This document shows positions 50,755 to 60,014 of a stretch of DNA of 64,000 nucleotides, in pieces (the stretch's first letter is position 1; every line of letters starts with the position of its first letter). A program made the translations under genes and the position numbers. The DNA is from Thermohalobaculum sp951813525 (GTDB lineage Bacteria; Pseudomonadota; Alphaproteobacteria; Rhodobacterales; Rhodobacteraceae), in contig CATOTJ020000001.1 of assembly GCA_951813525.2 (NCBI GenBank), forward strand, positions 806,001 through 870,000. The letters run 5' to 3'. The notes under the pieces were generated by a model that was not told the origin of the DNA, did not search any database, and saw only the letters and a program-made list of their open reading frames with translations.

Positions 50755-53109
50755 ATGAACACACTTTTGCTTGTTGGGGTCGCGATCGGCGTTGCGCTTG
50801 TTGGGGCGGTGGGCCCAGCGCAAGCCGACGACCGCTATCTAGTTGAAAAGCTGTTTGACGACCGCATTTTTGTGGAACTATTGGCGGTTGCTGCTGGCGC
50901 CTGTATTCTGGTGGCAACCGCAGCAATTGTCCTCCGGCATCGGGCGGCCCGGCGAAAAGAGAACGCCGAATTGCTCGGCCATCGATCTTGGCCCGCCGCC
51001 GTTACACGGCTTGACGGGGTTGTCGTTCTAGTAAACCCGGCAATGACCGGTCTCAGCCCGGCGAACAGTACGATCACCGACAAGCTGGGGCATTATCTGG
51101 GACGGACCAAGGCCGAGTTGTACCGCATGTCGCGCACTGCTGTTCGCGACGGATTGGCAATAGAGCAATCAAATGGGTCTGGGGCAAACGCAGATTGCGT
51201 TCTGAGCGTACAACACGATGGTCACCGTTCGTTGTTGTGGCAGGTTCTACCGGGATCACATCTGGGCCTGACGACCCAAGCTCCGGTGCAGGACGAATTT
51301 CAGAAGGCGCCCTTTGGCTATGTTCGTGTCGCTGGGATCGATCCGCCGACGACAAACGAGCTCTTCGATGACGTCTTTGCGCCCGAGGCCGCGGCGATAC
51401 TGCATGAACAGTTGGACAGCGGAATTCTCTCCGCAGGCCGGATTTTGCTACCTGCACGTGACGGTGCGGATCGATTGGCCCTGAGCGCCGTGCGCATCGA
51501 CCGCAGCGCCGGGCCGGATGTCTGCGAGATTTTTCTGTTCCTGCCGGATTCCGACACCAGTGGGCAGGTGAGCGCCGCCGATATGCTGGAAACGCTGCCG
51601 GTATCCTTGCTGCGGCTCGATGTCGAAGGGCGGGTTTTCTGGGGCAACGCTCAGGCACGCAAGATGCTGGGCACCAGTTTTGAAATCGGCCGGATGTTGG
51701 GCCAGATCGTGCAGCCGCTCGGCCGGTCGTTAGAGGGAATCGTTAACGAGATCCGAAACGGCCGGGATTTAGGCACAGGCGAGATGATGCGTCTGCAGGA
51801 CGATCGAGGTGATACATTTGTCCAGGTCTCGCTGACGCACATGGTCGTGCATGGACAGCCATCGATCATGGCCGTTCTGACCGATGCCTCCGAACTACGC
51901 CTGCTGGAGGACAAGTTTGCGCAATCGCAGAAGATGGAAGCGGTTGGAAAGCTGGCCGGGGGCGTTGCGCATGATTTCAACAACGTGCTGACCGCGATTA
52001 GCGGGCATTGCGACCTCTTGCTTTTGCGCAAGGATGCCAGCCACCCGGACTTCTCGGATCTGACCCAGATCCGCCAGAACGCGAACCGCGCCGCTACGTT
52101 GGTGCGGCAGTTGCTGGCATTTTCGCGAAAACAGACCCTGCAGCCACGATTGCTATCGGTACAGGATGTTGTGACCGACACGCTGTATCTTTTGGACAGA
52201 CTGATCGGAGAGACGATCACTCTGTCGCTGGAGCATGGGCGTGACCTCGGATCGGTCCGCGCTGACAATCAACAGCTGGAACAGGCGTTGATGAACCTTG
52301 TCGTGAACGCCCGGGACGCAATGCCCAATGGCGGCACAGTGACCATCGCGACATTGAACCGGACGCTGTTGAACGATGAACGGCGAACCGGGGTTGTGGT
52401 CCCGACAGGCGAATATGTCGAAATCCGGGTGACAGACAGCGGCACCGGCATCGACCAACAGGTTTTGGGCAAGGTCTTCGACCCGTTTTTCACCACCAAG
52501 CCGCAGGGCGAAGGTACTGGCCTGGGTCTGTCGACGGTGTATGGCATCGTCAAACAATCGGGCGGCTATATATACGCTGACAATCTTAAAGCGGGCGGCG
52601 CCAGCTTCACCATTCTCCTGCCGCGGGTTTACCCTGCACAGCGCGATCTGCCGCAAGTCACCCACATACCCGATGTGAAACGTCCCGATCTAACCGGTAA
52701 TGGCGCCGTGATGCTGGTCGAGGACGAAGCGCCGGTGCGGTCATTTGCCAGCAGGGCATTGAAGATGCGCGGCTACCGCGTCGTCGAGGCCGGGTCGGCC
52801 GAAGAAGCGATGGAACTGTTGCAGACCGGGACCGACCAGATTGACGTACTGGTATCCGACGTTGTGATGCCAGGGATGGACGGGCCGACCTTTGCGGTCA
52901 AGGCGCGCGAGTTGAAACCGGACCTGCGGGTCATCTTCATTTCCGGCTACGCCGAGGATTCGTTCCGGCGTAATCTGAAAAACGATGACTTCCTGTTCTT
53001 GCCAAAACCGTTTTCGCTGAACGAGCTGACGGCCAAGGTGAAACTGGCAATGTCCGGCACCGAAGGGCCGATCGACCTGACGCCGGAATCGGCGTTGCCG
53101 TCGCACTAA
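50755..53109 (+). CDS. cckA: CckA-type hybrid histidine kinase
   Basis: A 784-residue sensor. Two N-terminal spans (LLLVGVAIGVALVGAVG and VELLAVAAGACILVATAAIVL), then PAS-like regions, the H-box KLAGGVAHDFNNVLTAI with His406, the catalytic ATPase domain (N-box VVNARDAM, VFDPFFTTKPQGEGTGLGLS), and a receiver with Asp702 in VSDVVMPGMDG. The architecture and H-box are those of CckA, which phosphorylates ChpT to control CtrA. In Rhodobacterales it influences motility and gene transfer agents. GAGGCC lies before the ATG. Confidence 0.9.
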   Translation: MNTLLLVGVAIGVALVGAVGPAQADDRYLVEKLFDDRIFVELLAVAAGACILVATAAIVLRHRAARRKENAELLGHRSWPAAVTRLDGVVVLVNPAMTGLSPANSTITDKLGHYLGRTKAELYRMSRTAVRDGLAIEQSNGSGANADCVLSVQHDGHRSLLWQVLPGSHLGLTTQAPVQDEFQKAPFGYVRVAGIDPPTTNELFDDVFAPEAAAILHEQLDSGILSAGRILLPARDGADRLALSAVRIDRSAGPDVCEIFLFLPDSDTSGQVSAADMLETLPVSLLRLDVEGRVFWGNAQARKMLGTSFEIGRMLGQIVQPLGRSLEGIVNEIRNGRDLGTGEMMRLQDDRGDTFVQVSLTHMVVHGQPSIMAVLTDASELRLLEDKFAQSQKMEAVGKLAGGVAHDFNNVLTAISGHCDLLLLRKDASHPDFSDLTQIRQNANRAATLVRQLLAFSRKQTLQPRLLSVQDVVTDTLYLLDRLIGETITLSLEHGRDLGSVRADNQQLEQALMNLVVNARDAMPNGGTVTIATLNRTLLNDERRTGVVVPTGEYVEIRVTDSGTGIDQQVLGKVFDPFFTTKPQGEGTGLGLSTVYGIVKQSGGYIYADNLKAGGASFTILLPRVYPAQRDLPQVTHIPDVKRPDLTGNGAVMLVEDEAPVRSFASRALKMRGYRVVEAGSAEEAMELLQTGTDQIDVLVSDVVMPGMDGPTFAVKARELKPDLRVIFISGYAEDSFRRNLKNDDFLFLPKPFSLNELTAKVKLAMSGTEGPIDLTPESALPSH

Positions 53110-53115
53110 GGTCAT

Positions 53116-53718
53116 CTATTCGGCGATATCGCGATAGATCTGATATTCGCGTTGGAGACCTTCGGCCAGCGCCGATCGGATATCGGCGTCGAGCATGGTC
53201 GACGCCGAGGCAGGCGGCGAAAGGTTCAGATGATCCAGTGCGACCTCGGTCTGCATCCGATCGGATAACCAGATCGCAAAGCGGTCCAACCTGTCATAAC
53301 GAAAGACCCGGTCGCACCCCATCGAGCCGTCGCGGGCTGAAACGAACTGGGCCTGGCCGCCGACCGAGGCGGGACCCGGCCGGCCGGACAGATAGGCCTC
53401 GACAAACTGGGCAAAGCTCCAACCCCGGGTCGAACGCGCCGGATCAATCAGGCCATCGCGGCCGCGATAACGCCACCAACTTTGCAACCAATCCTCCGGC
53501 TCGCGAAACATCGAAACGACTTCCAACGGACCATCGGTAAAGGTTTCGAAATAGCGGCGCAGGAACCGGTCGTACTTTCTGAACGGCGTGTGCTTTGCCC
53601 TTGGGTGGCGATTGATGACGACATCGGCCTGCCCGGCCAATGCCGCTTCAATCGAGGTCGAAGCGCATTTGGGCATGGCGAGAATGACCAAGCGGTGCCT
53701 GAGCGAAACCAGCATCAT
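53116..53718 (-). CDS. sulfotransferase-family protein
   Basis: A 200-residue protein. The 5'-phosphosulfate-binding-like loop is VILAMPKCASTSIEAAL; a central VSMFREPEDWLQSWWRYRGRDG holds the 3'-phosphate-binding Arg region. Such sulfotransferase-family enzymes often modify glycans or lipids. The start is between two adjacent ATGs (53718/53715) with no ribosome site. An upstream ATG at 53751 would add 11 hydrophobic residues. It sits convergent to cckA, with recA upstream on the other strand. Confidence 0.75.
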   Translation of the reverse strand: MMLVSLRHRLVILAMPKCASTSIEAALAGQADVVINRHPRAKHTPFRKYDRFLRRYFETFTDGPLEVVSMFREPEDWLQSWWRYRGRDGLIDPARSTRGWSFAQFVEAYLSGRPGPASVGGQAQFVSARDGSMGCDRVFRYDRLDRFAIWLSDRMQTEVALDHLNLSPPASASTMLDADIRSALAEGLQREYQIYRDIAE

Positions 53719-53847
53719 CGGCGCATACAAGAAAACTGTGCTGCGACGCAATTTTTTCGATCGGGCTTAACGCCCCGGTAACCAAGGCCGCTTCAACTGA
53801 CAGGTGTAAAGGAAAAGTTTGTTCTTCCTTTGTCCCGCATTATATGC

Positions 53848-53862
53848 GAACAATATGCGAAC
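53848..53862 (+). promoter_or_regulatory. LexA (SOS) box of recA
   Basis: GAAC-N7-GAAC, the alphaproteobacterial LexA site, ~55 bp upstream of the recA ATG. The spacer is AATATGC. Confidence 0.85.
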
Positions 53863-53914
53863 AAGCGGCAGATTGCGCGCGTTAGCGGGATATGAAAGAA
53901 CAGGAGCAGACCCG

Positions 53915-55003
53915 ATGACCGACAACCTCTTGAAGCTCGACGAAAGACGGACGATGGACAAACAAAAGGCACTGGAATCCGCGCTGGCGCAGATCGAACG
54001 GAACTTTGGAAAAGGTTCGATCATGAAGCTGGGTGCGCAGGACGCCATTCTGGATATCGAGGCAACTTCTACCGGCTCGCTGGGGCTGGACATTGCCTTG
54101 GGTATCGGCGGCCTGCCAAAAGGTCGGATTATCGAGATTTATGGCCCGGAAAGTTCGGGCAAGACGACTTTGGCCCTGCACACGGTGGCCGAGGAACAGA
54201 AAAAGGGCGGCATCTGCGCGTTTGTTGACGCCGAACATGCCCTGGACCCGGTCTATGCCCGCAAACTGGGTGTGGATGTCGACGAGCTGCTGATCTCGCA
54301 GCCCGATGCGGGCGAACAGGCGTTGGAGATCACCGATACATTGGTCCGGTCCGGAGCGGTCAGCATGATTGTGGTCGATTCGGTGGCCGCCTTGACGCCG
54401 CGGGCCGAGTTGGAAGGCGATATGGGCGATGCCCAGGTCGGCCTTCAGGCCCGCCTGATGAGTCAGGCAATGCGCAAACTGACAGGGTCGATCAGCCGAT
54501 CCAAGTGCATGGTGATCTTCATCAACCAGATCCGCATGAAAATCGGTGTGATGTTCGGCAGCCCGGAGACGACAACCGGCGGTAACGCGCTGAAGTTCTA
54601 CTCCTCGGTTCGTCTGGATATCCGCCGCATCGGTGCGATCAAGGACCGTGACGAGGTCGTCGGGAACGCCACCCGGGTCAAAGTGGTCAAGAACAAGGTT
54701 GCGCCGCCCTTTAAGCAGGTCGAATTCGACATCATGTATGGCGAAGGTATCTCGAAGATGGGCGAATTGATCGATCTGGGCGTCAAGGCCGGCGTGGTCG
54801 AAAAGTCTGGATCCTGGTTCTCCTATGGCGACGAACGCATTGGTCAGGGCCGCGAAAACGCCAAACAGTTTCTACGCGACCACCGGGAAGTCGCGTTGTC
54901 GATCGAGGATAAGATCCGTGCTGCGCATGGATTGGACTTCGACATGGCGCAGAACGAAATCAAGGAAGATGACGACGATGAAGCAGAAGTGTTGAGCGTC
55001 TAA
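53915..55003 (+). CDS. recA: recombinase A
   Basis: A 362-residue RecA. Walker A is GPESSGKTT; VVDSVAALTPRAELEGDMGD and INQIRMKIGVMFGSPETTTGGNALKF are the L1/L2-flanking segments. It pairs homologous DNA and activates LexA autocleavage. CAGGAGCAG precedes the ATG. The upstream SOS box implies damage induction. A strong terminator follows. Confidence 0.98.
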   Translation: MTDNLLKLDERRTMDKQKALESALAQIERNFGKGSIMKLGAQDAILDIEATSTGSLGLDIALGIGGLPKGRIIEIYGPESSGKTTLALHTVAEEQKKGGICAFVDAEHALDPVYARKLGVDVDELLISQPDAGEQALEITDTLVRSGAVSMIVVDSVAALTPRAELEGDMGDAQVGLQARLMSQAMRKLTGSISRSKCMVIFINQIRMKIGVMFGSPETTTGGNALKFYSSVRLDIRRIGAIKDRDEVVGNATRVKVVKNKVAPPFKQVEFDIMYGEGISKMGELIDLGVKAGVVEKSGSWFSYGDERIGQGRENAKQFLRDHREVALSIEDKIRAAHGLDFDMAQNEIKEDDDDEAEVLSV

Positions 55004-55026
55004 GAACGCCAGAACGGCGTTTCGGA

Positions 55027-55054
55027 GGGCGGGCCCCAGGGTCCGCCCTTTTTT
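55027..55054 (+). terminator. recA terminator
   Basis: GGGCGGGCCC with GGGTCCGCCC (one G-T pair) followed by TTTTTTC. It lies 24 bp after the stop. Confidence 0.88.
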
Positions 55055-55233
55055 CATCTGAAGTTCAGCCACACCGCGACTGCAGCCATGCGACCCGGCA
55101 CAATTGAAACATTGGACTAAAAGCTGGCGCACCAGATGCACCTCAACTACCGCTCATCGCTCCCTTGCGGATGGACAAGTCCACGGCCCGGACGCTAAGA
55201 GACGCCCCCACAATCATGCTGACGGGCGACACC

Positions 55234-57915
55234 ATGGCCACATTGAACGATATTCGGACAACCTTTCTCGACTACTTCAAGACTGAAGGACACGAGATTG
55301 TTGCGTCCTCGCCATTGGTACCGCGCAATGATCCGACGCTGATGTTCACGAACGCCGGCATGGTTCAATTCAAGAACGTGTTCACCGGATTGGAAACCCG
55401 ACCTTACAACAGGGCGGTCACCAGCCAGAAATGTGTACGCGCGGGCGGGAAGCATAACGATCTGGACAATGTAGGATACACCGCGCGCCACCACACGTTC
55501 TTCGAGATGCTGGGGAACTTTTCGTTCGGCGACTACTTCAAGGAACAGGCCATTGAACTGGCATGGAACCTTGTCACGCGGGATTTCGCGCTGAACAAAG
55601 ACCGAATTTTGGTAACGGTGCATGCTACAGACGAAGAAGCGGCCGGCATGTGGAACCGTATCGCGGGCCTGCCAGACTATCGTATCATCAGAATCGACAG
55701 CGACGATAACTGGTGGCGGATGGGCGATACTGGCCCGAACGGGCCCTGTACCGAGATTTTTTACGACCATGGCGATCACATCTGGGGCGGCCCTCCAGGT
55801 TCGGCGGACGAAGACGGCAATCGGTTCATCGAAATCTGGAACCTGGTTTTCATGCAGTTCGAAACATTCCCGGGAGGGATGTCGAACCCGTTGCCCAAGC
55901 CGTCGGTCGATACCGGCATGGGTCTGGAGCGGATCGGCGCCTTGCTGCAGGGAAAGCACGATAACTATGATACCGACCTGATGCGGTCGCTGATCGAGGC
56001 ATCGGCCGCCGTGACCGATGGTGCCCCGGATGGCGACGGCAAAGTGCATCACCGGGTAATCGCCGATCACCTGAGGGCGACATCCTTTTTGATCGCCGAT
56101 GGCGTTCTGCCATCGAACGAAGGGCGCGGCTATGTGTTGCGCCGGATCATGCGCCGCGCCATGCGCCATGCCCACCTTCTGGGTGCGCAAGATCCTGTCA
56201 TGTATCGGCTCGTGCCCGCCTTGGTCGCTCAGATGGGGCAGGCATTTCCCGAATTGGGATTGGCTCAATCATTGATCACCGAGACGTTGGAACGTGAAGA
56301 AGCCCGGTTCCGCACAACGCTGGACCGCGGTTTGAAGCTGCTTGATGCAGAATTGGCCGATCTGGGCGAAAATACCGATCTGCCGGGCGAGACGGCATTC
56401 AAGCTGTATGACACCTATGGCTTTCCGCTGGATCTGACACAGGACGCGTTGCGAGAAAAGGGACGCAGCGTCGACACCGGTGGCTTCGACAGCGCAATGC
56501 AGGCCCAAAAGGCCGCCGCTCGCGCAGCGTGGAAAGGGTCTGGCGAGGCTGCGGATGATGCGATATGGTTCGACATCGCTGAGACGCATGGCGTCACCGA
56601 ATTCCTGGGCTATGAGACACTGAAGGCCGAAGCCCAAGTCATTGCGATTATCAAAGACGGGAAATCAGTTGAAACGCTGAAGCAGGGCGAGGCTGGATGG
56701 TTGCTTGCGAACCAGACTCCATTCTATGGAGAATCTGGCGGTCAAATCGGTGATCAAGGTCACATTTGGAGTCTAAATCAGCTTGATAACCTGACGTGGG
56801 TTGATGACACGAAAAAGTTCGCAAACGGGCTCATTGTAGCCCACTCCATTCCGGCCAAGCGTCAAGCCGCGCAGTTCTCCGTTGGAGAGGCAATAGCGCT
56901 AGAAGTTTTTGGACCACGCCGAGCAGCGATCAGGGCCAGTCATTCGGCCACGCACCTGCTGCACGAGGCCCTGCGCGGCCATCTGGGCGATCATGTTGCA
57001 CAGCGTGGATCGTTGGTGGCGCCGGACCGGCTGCGGTTCGACTTTACCCATCAGACGGGAATGAGCGCGGAGGACATCCGCAATGTCGAAAGCGAAGTGA
57101 ACGGCTATGTCCGCCAAAACGCTGAAGTGACAACCCGGCTGATGACGCCGGACGAGGCCCAAGAGATCGGCGCACGCGCACTGTTTGGCGAGAAGTATGG
57201 CGATGAGGTCCGCGTCATTTCCATGGGCAGGCGACCCGAAGGCGAAACCGGGCCTGCGGGCGAGACCTATTCGCTGGAACTGTGCGGCGGCACTCACGTT
57301 GCTCGGACAGGTGAAATCGGCTTGCTGGTCGTCACCGGCGAAGGCGCCTCCTCGTCAGGGATTCGCCGGGTCGAGGCCCTTACCGGCGCCGCGGCCTATG
57401 ACTATCTGAGCCGGCAAGACCAGCGCTTGGCCGAGACGGCATCGGTGCTGAAGGCGCGGCCTGAAGAGGTGGCCGACCGGGTTCGCACGCTCCTGGACGA
57501 CCGGCGCAAGCTGGAGGCGGAAATTGCCGAACTGCGCAAACAGGTTGCGCTGGGCGGCAGTGGTCCGGCGGCAGTGCCGGAGGCGCGGGAGATTGGCGGC
57601 AAGCCGTTCCTGGCTCAGGTCCTGCCCGGCATCAGCCCCAAGGATCTGCGCGGTCTGATCGACGAGCATAAAATCCGGCTGGGATCTGGGGTTGTTCTGT
57701 TGATTGCCGATACCGATGGCAAGGCGGCTGTTGCGGCGGGCGTGACCGACGACCTGACCGGCGCGGTTTCGGCTGTCGATCTGGTGCGCGCAGCGGTTGA
57801 AAAGCTTGGCGGCAAAGGCGGCGGAGGGCGCCCGGATATGGCGCAAGGTGGCGGACCGGACCCGGCGGGCGCCGACAAGGCAATCGCAGCCGCCGAGGCG
57901 GTTCTGGCCAACTAA
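55234..57915 (+). CDS. alaS: alanyl-tRNA synthetase
   Basis: An 893-residue AlaRS. The catalytic core has NDPTLMFTNAGMVQFKNVF, HTFFEMLGNFSFGDYFK and GRGYVLRRIMRRAMRH. The editing domain carries PFYGESGGQ, HSATHLLHEAL and ELCGGTHVARTGEIG (zinc-binding His/Cys). The C-Ala domain is at the end. It charges tRNA-Ala and removes mischarged Ser/Gly. The start at 55234 follows family alignment (MxxLNDIR). DNA composition drops sharply at about 56620-56930, where the protein remains intact; see findings. Confidence 0.96.
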   Translation: MATLNDIRTTFLDYFKTEGHEIVASSPLVPRNDPTLMFTNAGMVQFKNVFTGLETRPYNRAVTSQKCVRAGGKHNDLDNVGYTARHHTFFEMLGNFSFGDYFKEQAIELAWNLVTRDFALNKDRILVTVHATDEEAAGMWNRIAGLPDYRIIRIDSDDNWWRMGDTGPNGPCTEIFYDHGDHIWGGPPGSADEDGNRFIEIWNLVFMQFETFPGGMSNPLPKPSVDTGMGLERIGALLQGKHDNYDTDLMRSLIEASAAVTDGAPDGDGKVHHRVIADHLRATSFLIADGVLPSNEGRGYVLRRIMRRAMRHAHLLGAQDPVMYRLVPALVAQMGQAFPELGLAQSLITETLEREEARFRTTLDRGLKLLDAELADLGENTDLPGETAFKLYDTYGFPLDLTQDALREKGRSVDTGGFDSAMQAQKAAARAAWKGSGEAADDAIWFDIAETHGVTEFLGYETLKAEAQVIAIIKDGKSVETLKQGEAGWLLANQTPFYGESGGQIGDQGHIWSLNQLDNLTWVDDTKKFANGLIVAHSIPAKRQAAQFSVGEAIALEVFGPRRAAIRASHSATHLLHEALRGHLGDHVAQRGSLVAPDRLRFDFTHQTGMSAEDIRNVESEVNGYVRQNAEVTTRLMTPDEAQEIGARALFGEKYGDEVRVISMGRRPEGETGPAGETYSLELCGGTHVARTGEIGLLVVTGEGASSSGIRRVEALTGAAAYDYLSRQDQRLAETASVLKARPEEVADRVRTLLDDRRKLEAEIAELRKQVALGGSGPAAVPEAREIGGKPFLAQVLPGISPKDLRGLIDEHKIRLGSGVVLLIADTDGKAAVAAGVTDDLTGAVSAVDLVRAAVEKLGGKGGGGRPDMAQGGGPDPAGADKAIAAAEAVLAN

Positions 57916-57930
57916 CCGGCGCGCGAGTTG

Positions 57931-57977
57931 CGCTGAAAATCAGCGTGAACGATAGGAATTCCGACAACGGAATTCCT
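57931..57977. repeat. two adjacent inverted repeats before the EF-hand gene
   Basis: CGCTGA-AAA-TCAGCG (57931-57945) and AGGAATTCCG-ACAA-CGGAATTCCT (57954-57977, perfect 10-bp arms). The second contains two EcoRI sites. They may end alaS or be operators of the next gene; no T-tract is present. Confidence 0.55.
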
Positions 57978-58021
57978 GCGCTGGGCCGTGTTACCATCTC
58001 AACCGAGACGGGAGTGTCCCA

Positions 58022-58603
58022 ATGAAGAAACTTATCGCAGGCGGCGTCGCAATTGTCGCGCTGGCCGCCATCGTTCCGCTGACATCGGTCGATGCGGATG
58101 CCGGGCATCATGGCAAAGGCCATCATGACGGTGCCTATATGAAATATGACGGTCATGGCATGAAAGGCGGGCGCGGACATCACCGGCGCGGCCACGGTAA
58201 GCGGGCAAAGATCCGGCTTGCCAAGGCGCTGGAGCGGATGGACGCGAATGGCGACGATGCCATCAGCCAAGACGAGATCGACGCCTTCCGGGCGGATCGT
58301 CTCAAACAGTTCGACGTCGACGGCGACGGCAGCCTGTCTATGGACGAGTATGAAGCCTTGTGGATGGATCGCATGCGCAAACGCATGGTGCGGCGATTCC
58401 AACGTAACGATGCCGATGGCGACGGTAAAATCACAGCCGAAGAATTCGCCGAGCGGACCAAGCATATGGTTCTGATGCGTGATCGAAACGATGACGGTCT
58501 GCTTAGCAAGGATGATCTGAAGCACAAGCGGATGGGCCGGCGCGGTCGCCACCACGATGGTGAGCGGCGTCATCATGGCGGCGGCGCTGAGAAATCTGAG
58601 TAA
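58022..58603 (+). CDS. exported EF-hand protein, His-rich
   Basis: A 193-residue protein. It has a signal peptide (MKKLIAGGVAIVALAAIVPLTSVDADA). His/Gly-rich segments flank the core (GHHGKGHHDGAYMKYDGHG and RHHDGERRHHGGG). The centre has EF-hand loops: DANGDDAISQDE, DVDGDGSLSMDE, DADGDGKITAEE and DRNDDGLLSKDD, i.e. four calcium sites. It likely binds Ca and perhaps transition metals in the periplasm. GGGAGTG precedes the ATG. Confidence 0.85.
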   Translation: MKKLIAGGVAIVALAAIVPLTSVDADAGHHGKGHHDGAYMKYDGHGMKGGRGHHRRGHGKRAKIRLAKALERMDANGDDAISQDEIDAFRADRLKQFDVDGDGSLSMDEYEALWMDRMRKRMVRRFQRNDADGDGKITAEEFAERTKHMVLMRDRNDDGLLSKDDLKHKRMGRRGRHHDGERRHHGGGAEKSE

Positions 58604-58607
58604 AAGC

Positions 58608-58632
58608 GCAAGGCGGGGTAAGCCCGCCTTGC
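58608..58632. terminator. stem between EF-hand gene and pdhC
   Basis: GCAAGGCGGG and CCCGCCTTGC, perfect 10-bp stem with a 5-base loop, in the convergent gap. On the minus strand it is followed by GCTTTTAC. Confidence 0.65.
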
Positions 58633-58658
58633 AGGTCATTGGCTGAACAGACCCAGCC

Positions 58659-60002
58659 CTAAACCAGCATCATCATCGGGTCTTCCAGATTGGACTTGAT
58701 CGCGTCCAGGAACTGGGCGCCAAGCGCGCCGTCGATGACCCGGTGATCGACCGACAGCGTGACCGACATCACAGTGGCGACCCCAAGCTCGCCACCTTTC
58801 ACAACCGGTTTCTGAACCCCGGCACCGACAGCCAGGATCGACCCGTGGGGCGGGTTGATGACTGCATCGAAATTGTCGATGCCGAACATACCCAGATTCG
58901 AGATCGCAAAGCTGCCACCCTGATATTCATGCGGCGCCAGCTTGCGGTCGCGGGCGCGGGCGGCCAGGTCTTTCATTTCAGATGATAGCTGTGCCAATCC
59001 CTTTTTATCCGAATCGCGGATCACCGGCGTGAAAAGCCCGCCTTCGATGGCCACGGCGACGGCAACGTCCGAGGCTTTCATCTGAAGGATACGATCGCCT
59101 GCCCAGACGGCATTCGCCTGCGGCACCCGTTGCAGCGCGGCGGCGCAGGCCTTGATGATGAAGTCATTGACCGACAGCTTAAAGCCCTGCTTCTCGCCCT
59201 GGGCGTTCATCTTTTTGCGCACCGCCAACAGCGCATCGATTTCGATATCGCGCCGCAGGTAGAAATGCGGGACCGTCTGCTTCGCCTCGGTCAGCCGGGC
59301 GGCGATGATCTTCCGCATACCGTCCAGCTTGATCTCTTCGTACTCACGGTCGGTAAACATTGCGGCGACTTGGTCACTGCCGGGACCGGCAGGCATGGCC
59401 ACAGCCCCGGATGCCGGGGCGGCCGCCTTCTCCGGTGCCGGGGCGGCAGCAGACGGTACAAAGTTTTGAACGTCCAGCTTGACGATCCGGCCCTTTGGCC
59501 CGGACCCGGTCAGCAGCGCCAGATCGATGCCTTTGTCCCTGGCAATCCGGCGGGCCAACGGCGAGGCAAAGATCCGCGCACCCGGCCCGGTGCCTCCACC
59601 ACCGGTTAAACTCTGCCGGTCGTTTTCATCGTCGATCGGGCCGGATGGCCCTTCGTCATTGAAAGGCGCCCTGCCGGTTGCGCCGCTATCCACAGCAGCG
59701 GCCTGCGGCGCCGCCGCGGTGGCCGGCGCCGAAACGTCCCCGATGTCGTCCGCGCTTTCGCCTTCCTCAAGAAGCACCGCGATCACCGCATTGACCTTCA
59801 CGGCCTCGGTTCCCTCGGCGACAACGATCTTGCCGATTGTGCCTTCGTCGACCGCCTCGACTTCCATGGTCGCCTTATCGGTTTCGATCTCGGCAATGAT
59901 GTCGCCCGATGCGACGGTATCGCCCTCGGCGACCAGCCATTTGGCAAGCGTCCCTTCTTCCATTGTCGGTGAAAGAGCAGGCATCAGAATGTTGACCGGC
60001 AT
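58659..60002 (-). CDS. pdhC: pyruvate dehydrogenase E2, dihydrolipoamide acetyltransferase
   Basis: A 447-residue E2. An N-terminal lipoyl domain has the lipoyl-lysine in IETDKATMEVEAVDEG; a peripheral subunit-binding domain is at IFASPLARRIARDKGIDLALLTGSGPKGRI; the catalytic domain ends with the active-site His in SVDHRVIDGALGAQFLDAI. It is the third gene of the operon, 12 bp after pdhB. Two residues past the start the lipoyl domain matches that of pdhB almost exactly, so the two domains are likely a recent duplicate. Confidence 0.96.
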   Translation of the reverse strand: MPVNILMPALSPTMEEGTLAKWLVAEGDTVASGDIIAEIETDKATMEVEAVDEGTIGKIVVAEGTEAVKVNAVIAVLLEEGESADDIGDVSAPATAAAPQAAAVDSGATGRAPFNDEGPSGPIDDENDRQSLTGGGGTGPGARIFASPLARRIARDKGIDLALLTGSGPKGRIVKLDVQNFVPSAAAPAPEKAAAPASGAVAMPAGPGSDQVAAMFTDREYEEIKLDGMRKIIAARLTEAKQTVPHFYLRRDIEIDALLAVRKKMNAQGEKQGFKLSVNDFIIKACAAALQRVPQANAVWAGDRILQMKASDVAVAVAIEGGLFTPVIRDSDKKGLAQLSSEMKDLAARARDRKLAPHEYQGGSFAISNLGMFGIDNFDAVINPPHGSILAVGAGVQKPVVKGGELGVATVMSVTLSVDHRVIDGALGAQFLDAIKSNLEDPMMMLV

Positions 60003-60014
60003 GTCTGGCCCCTC

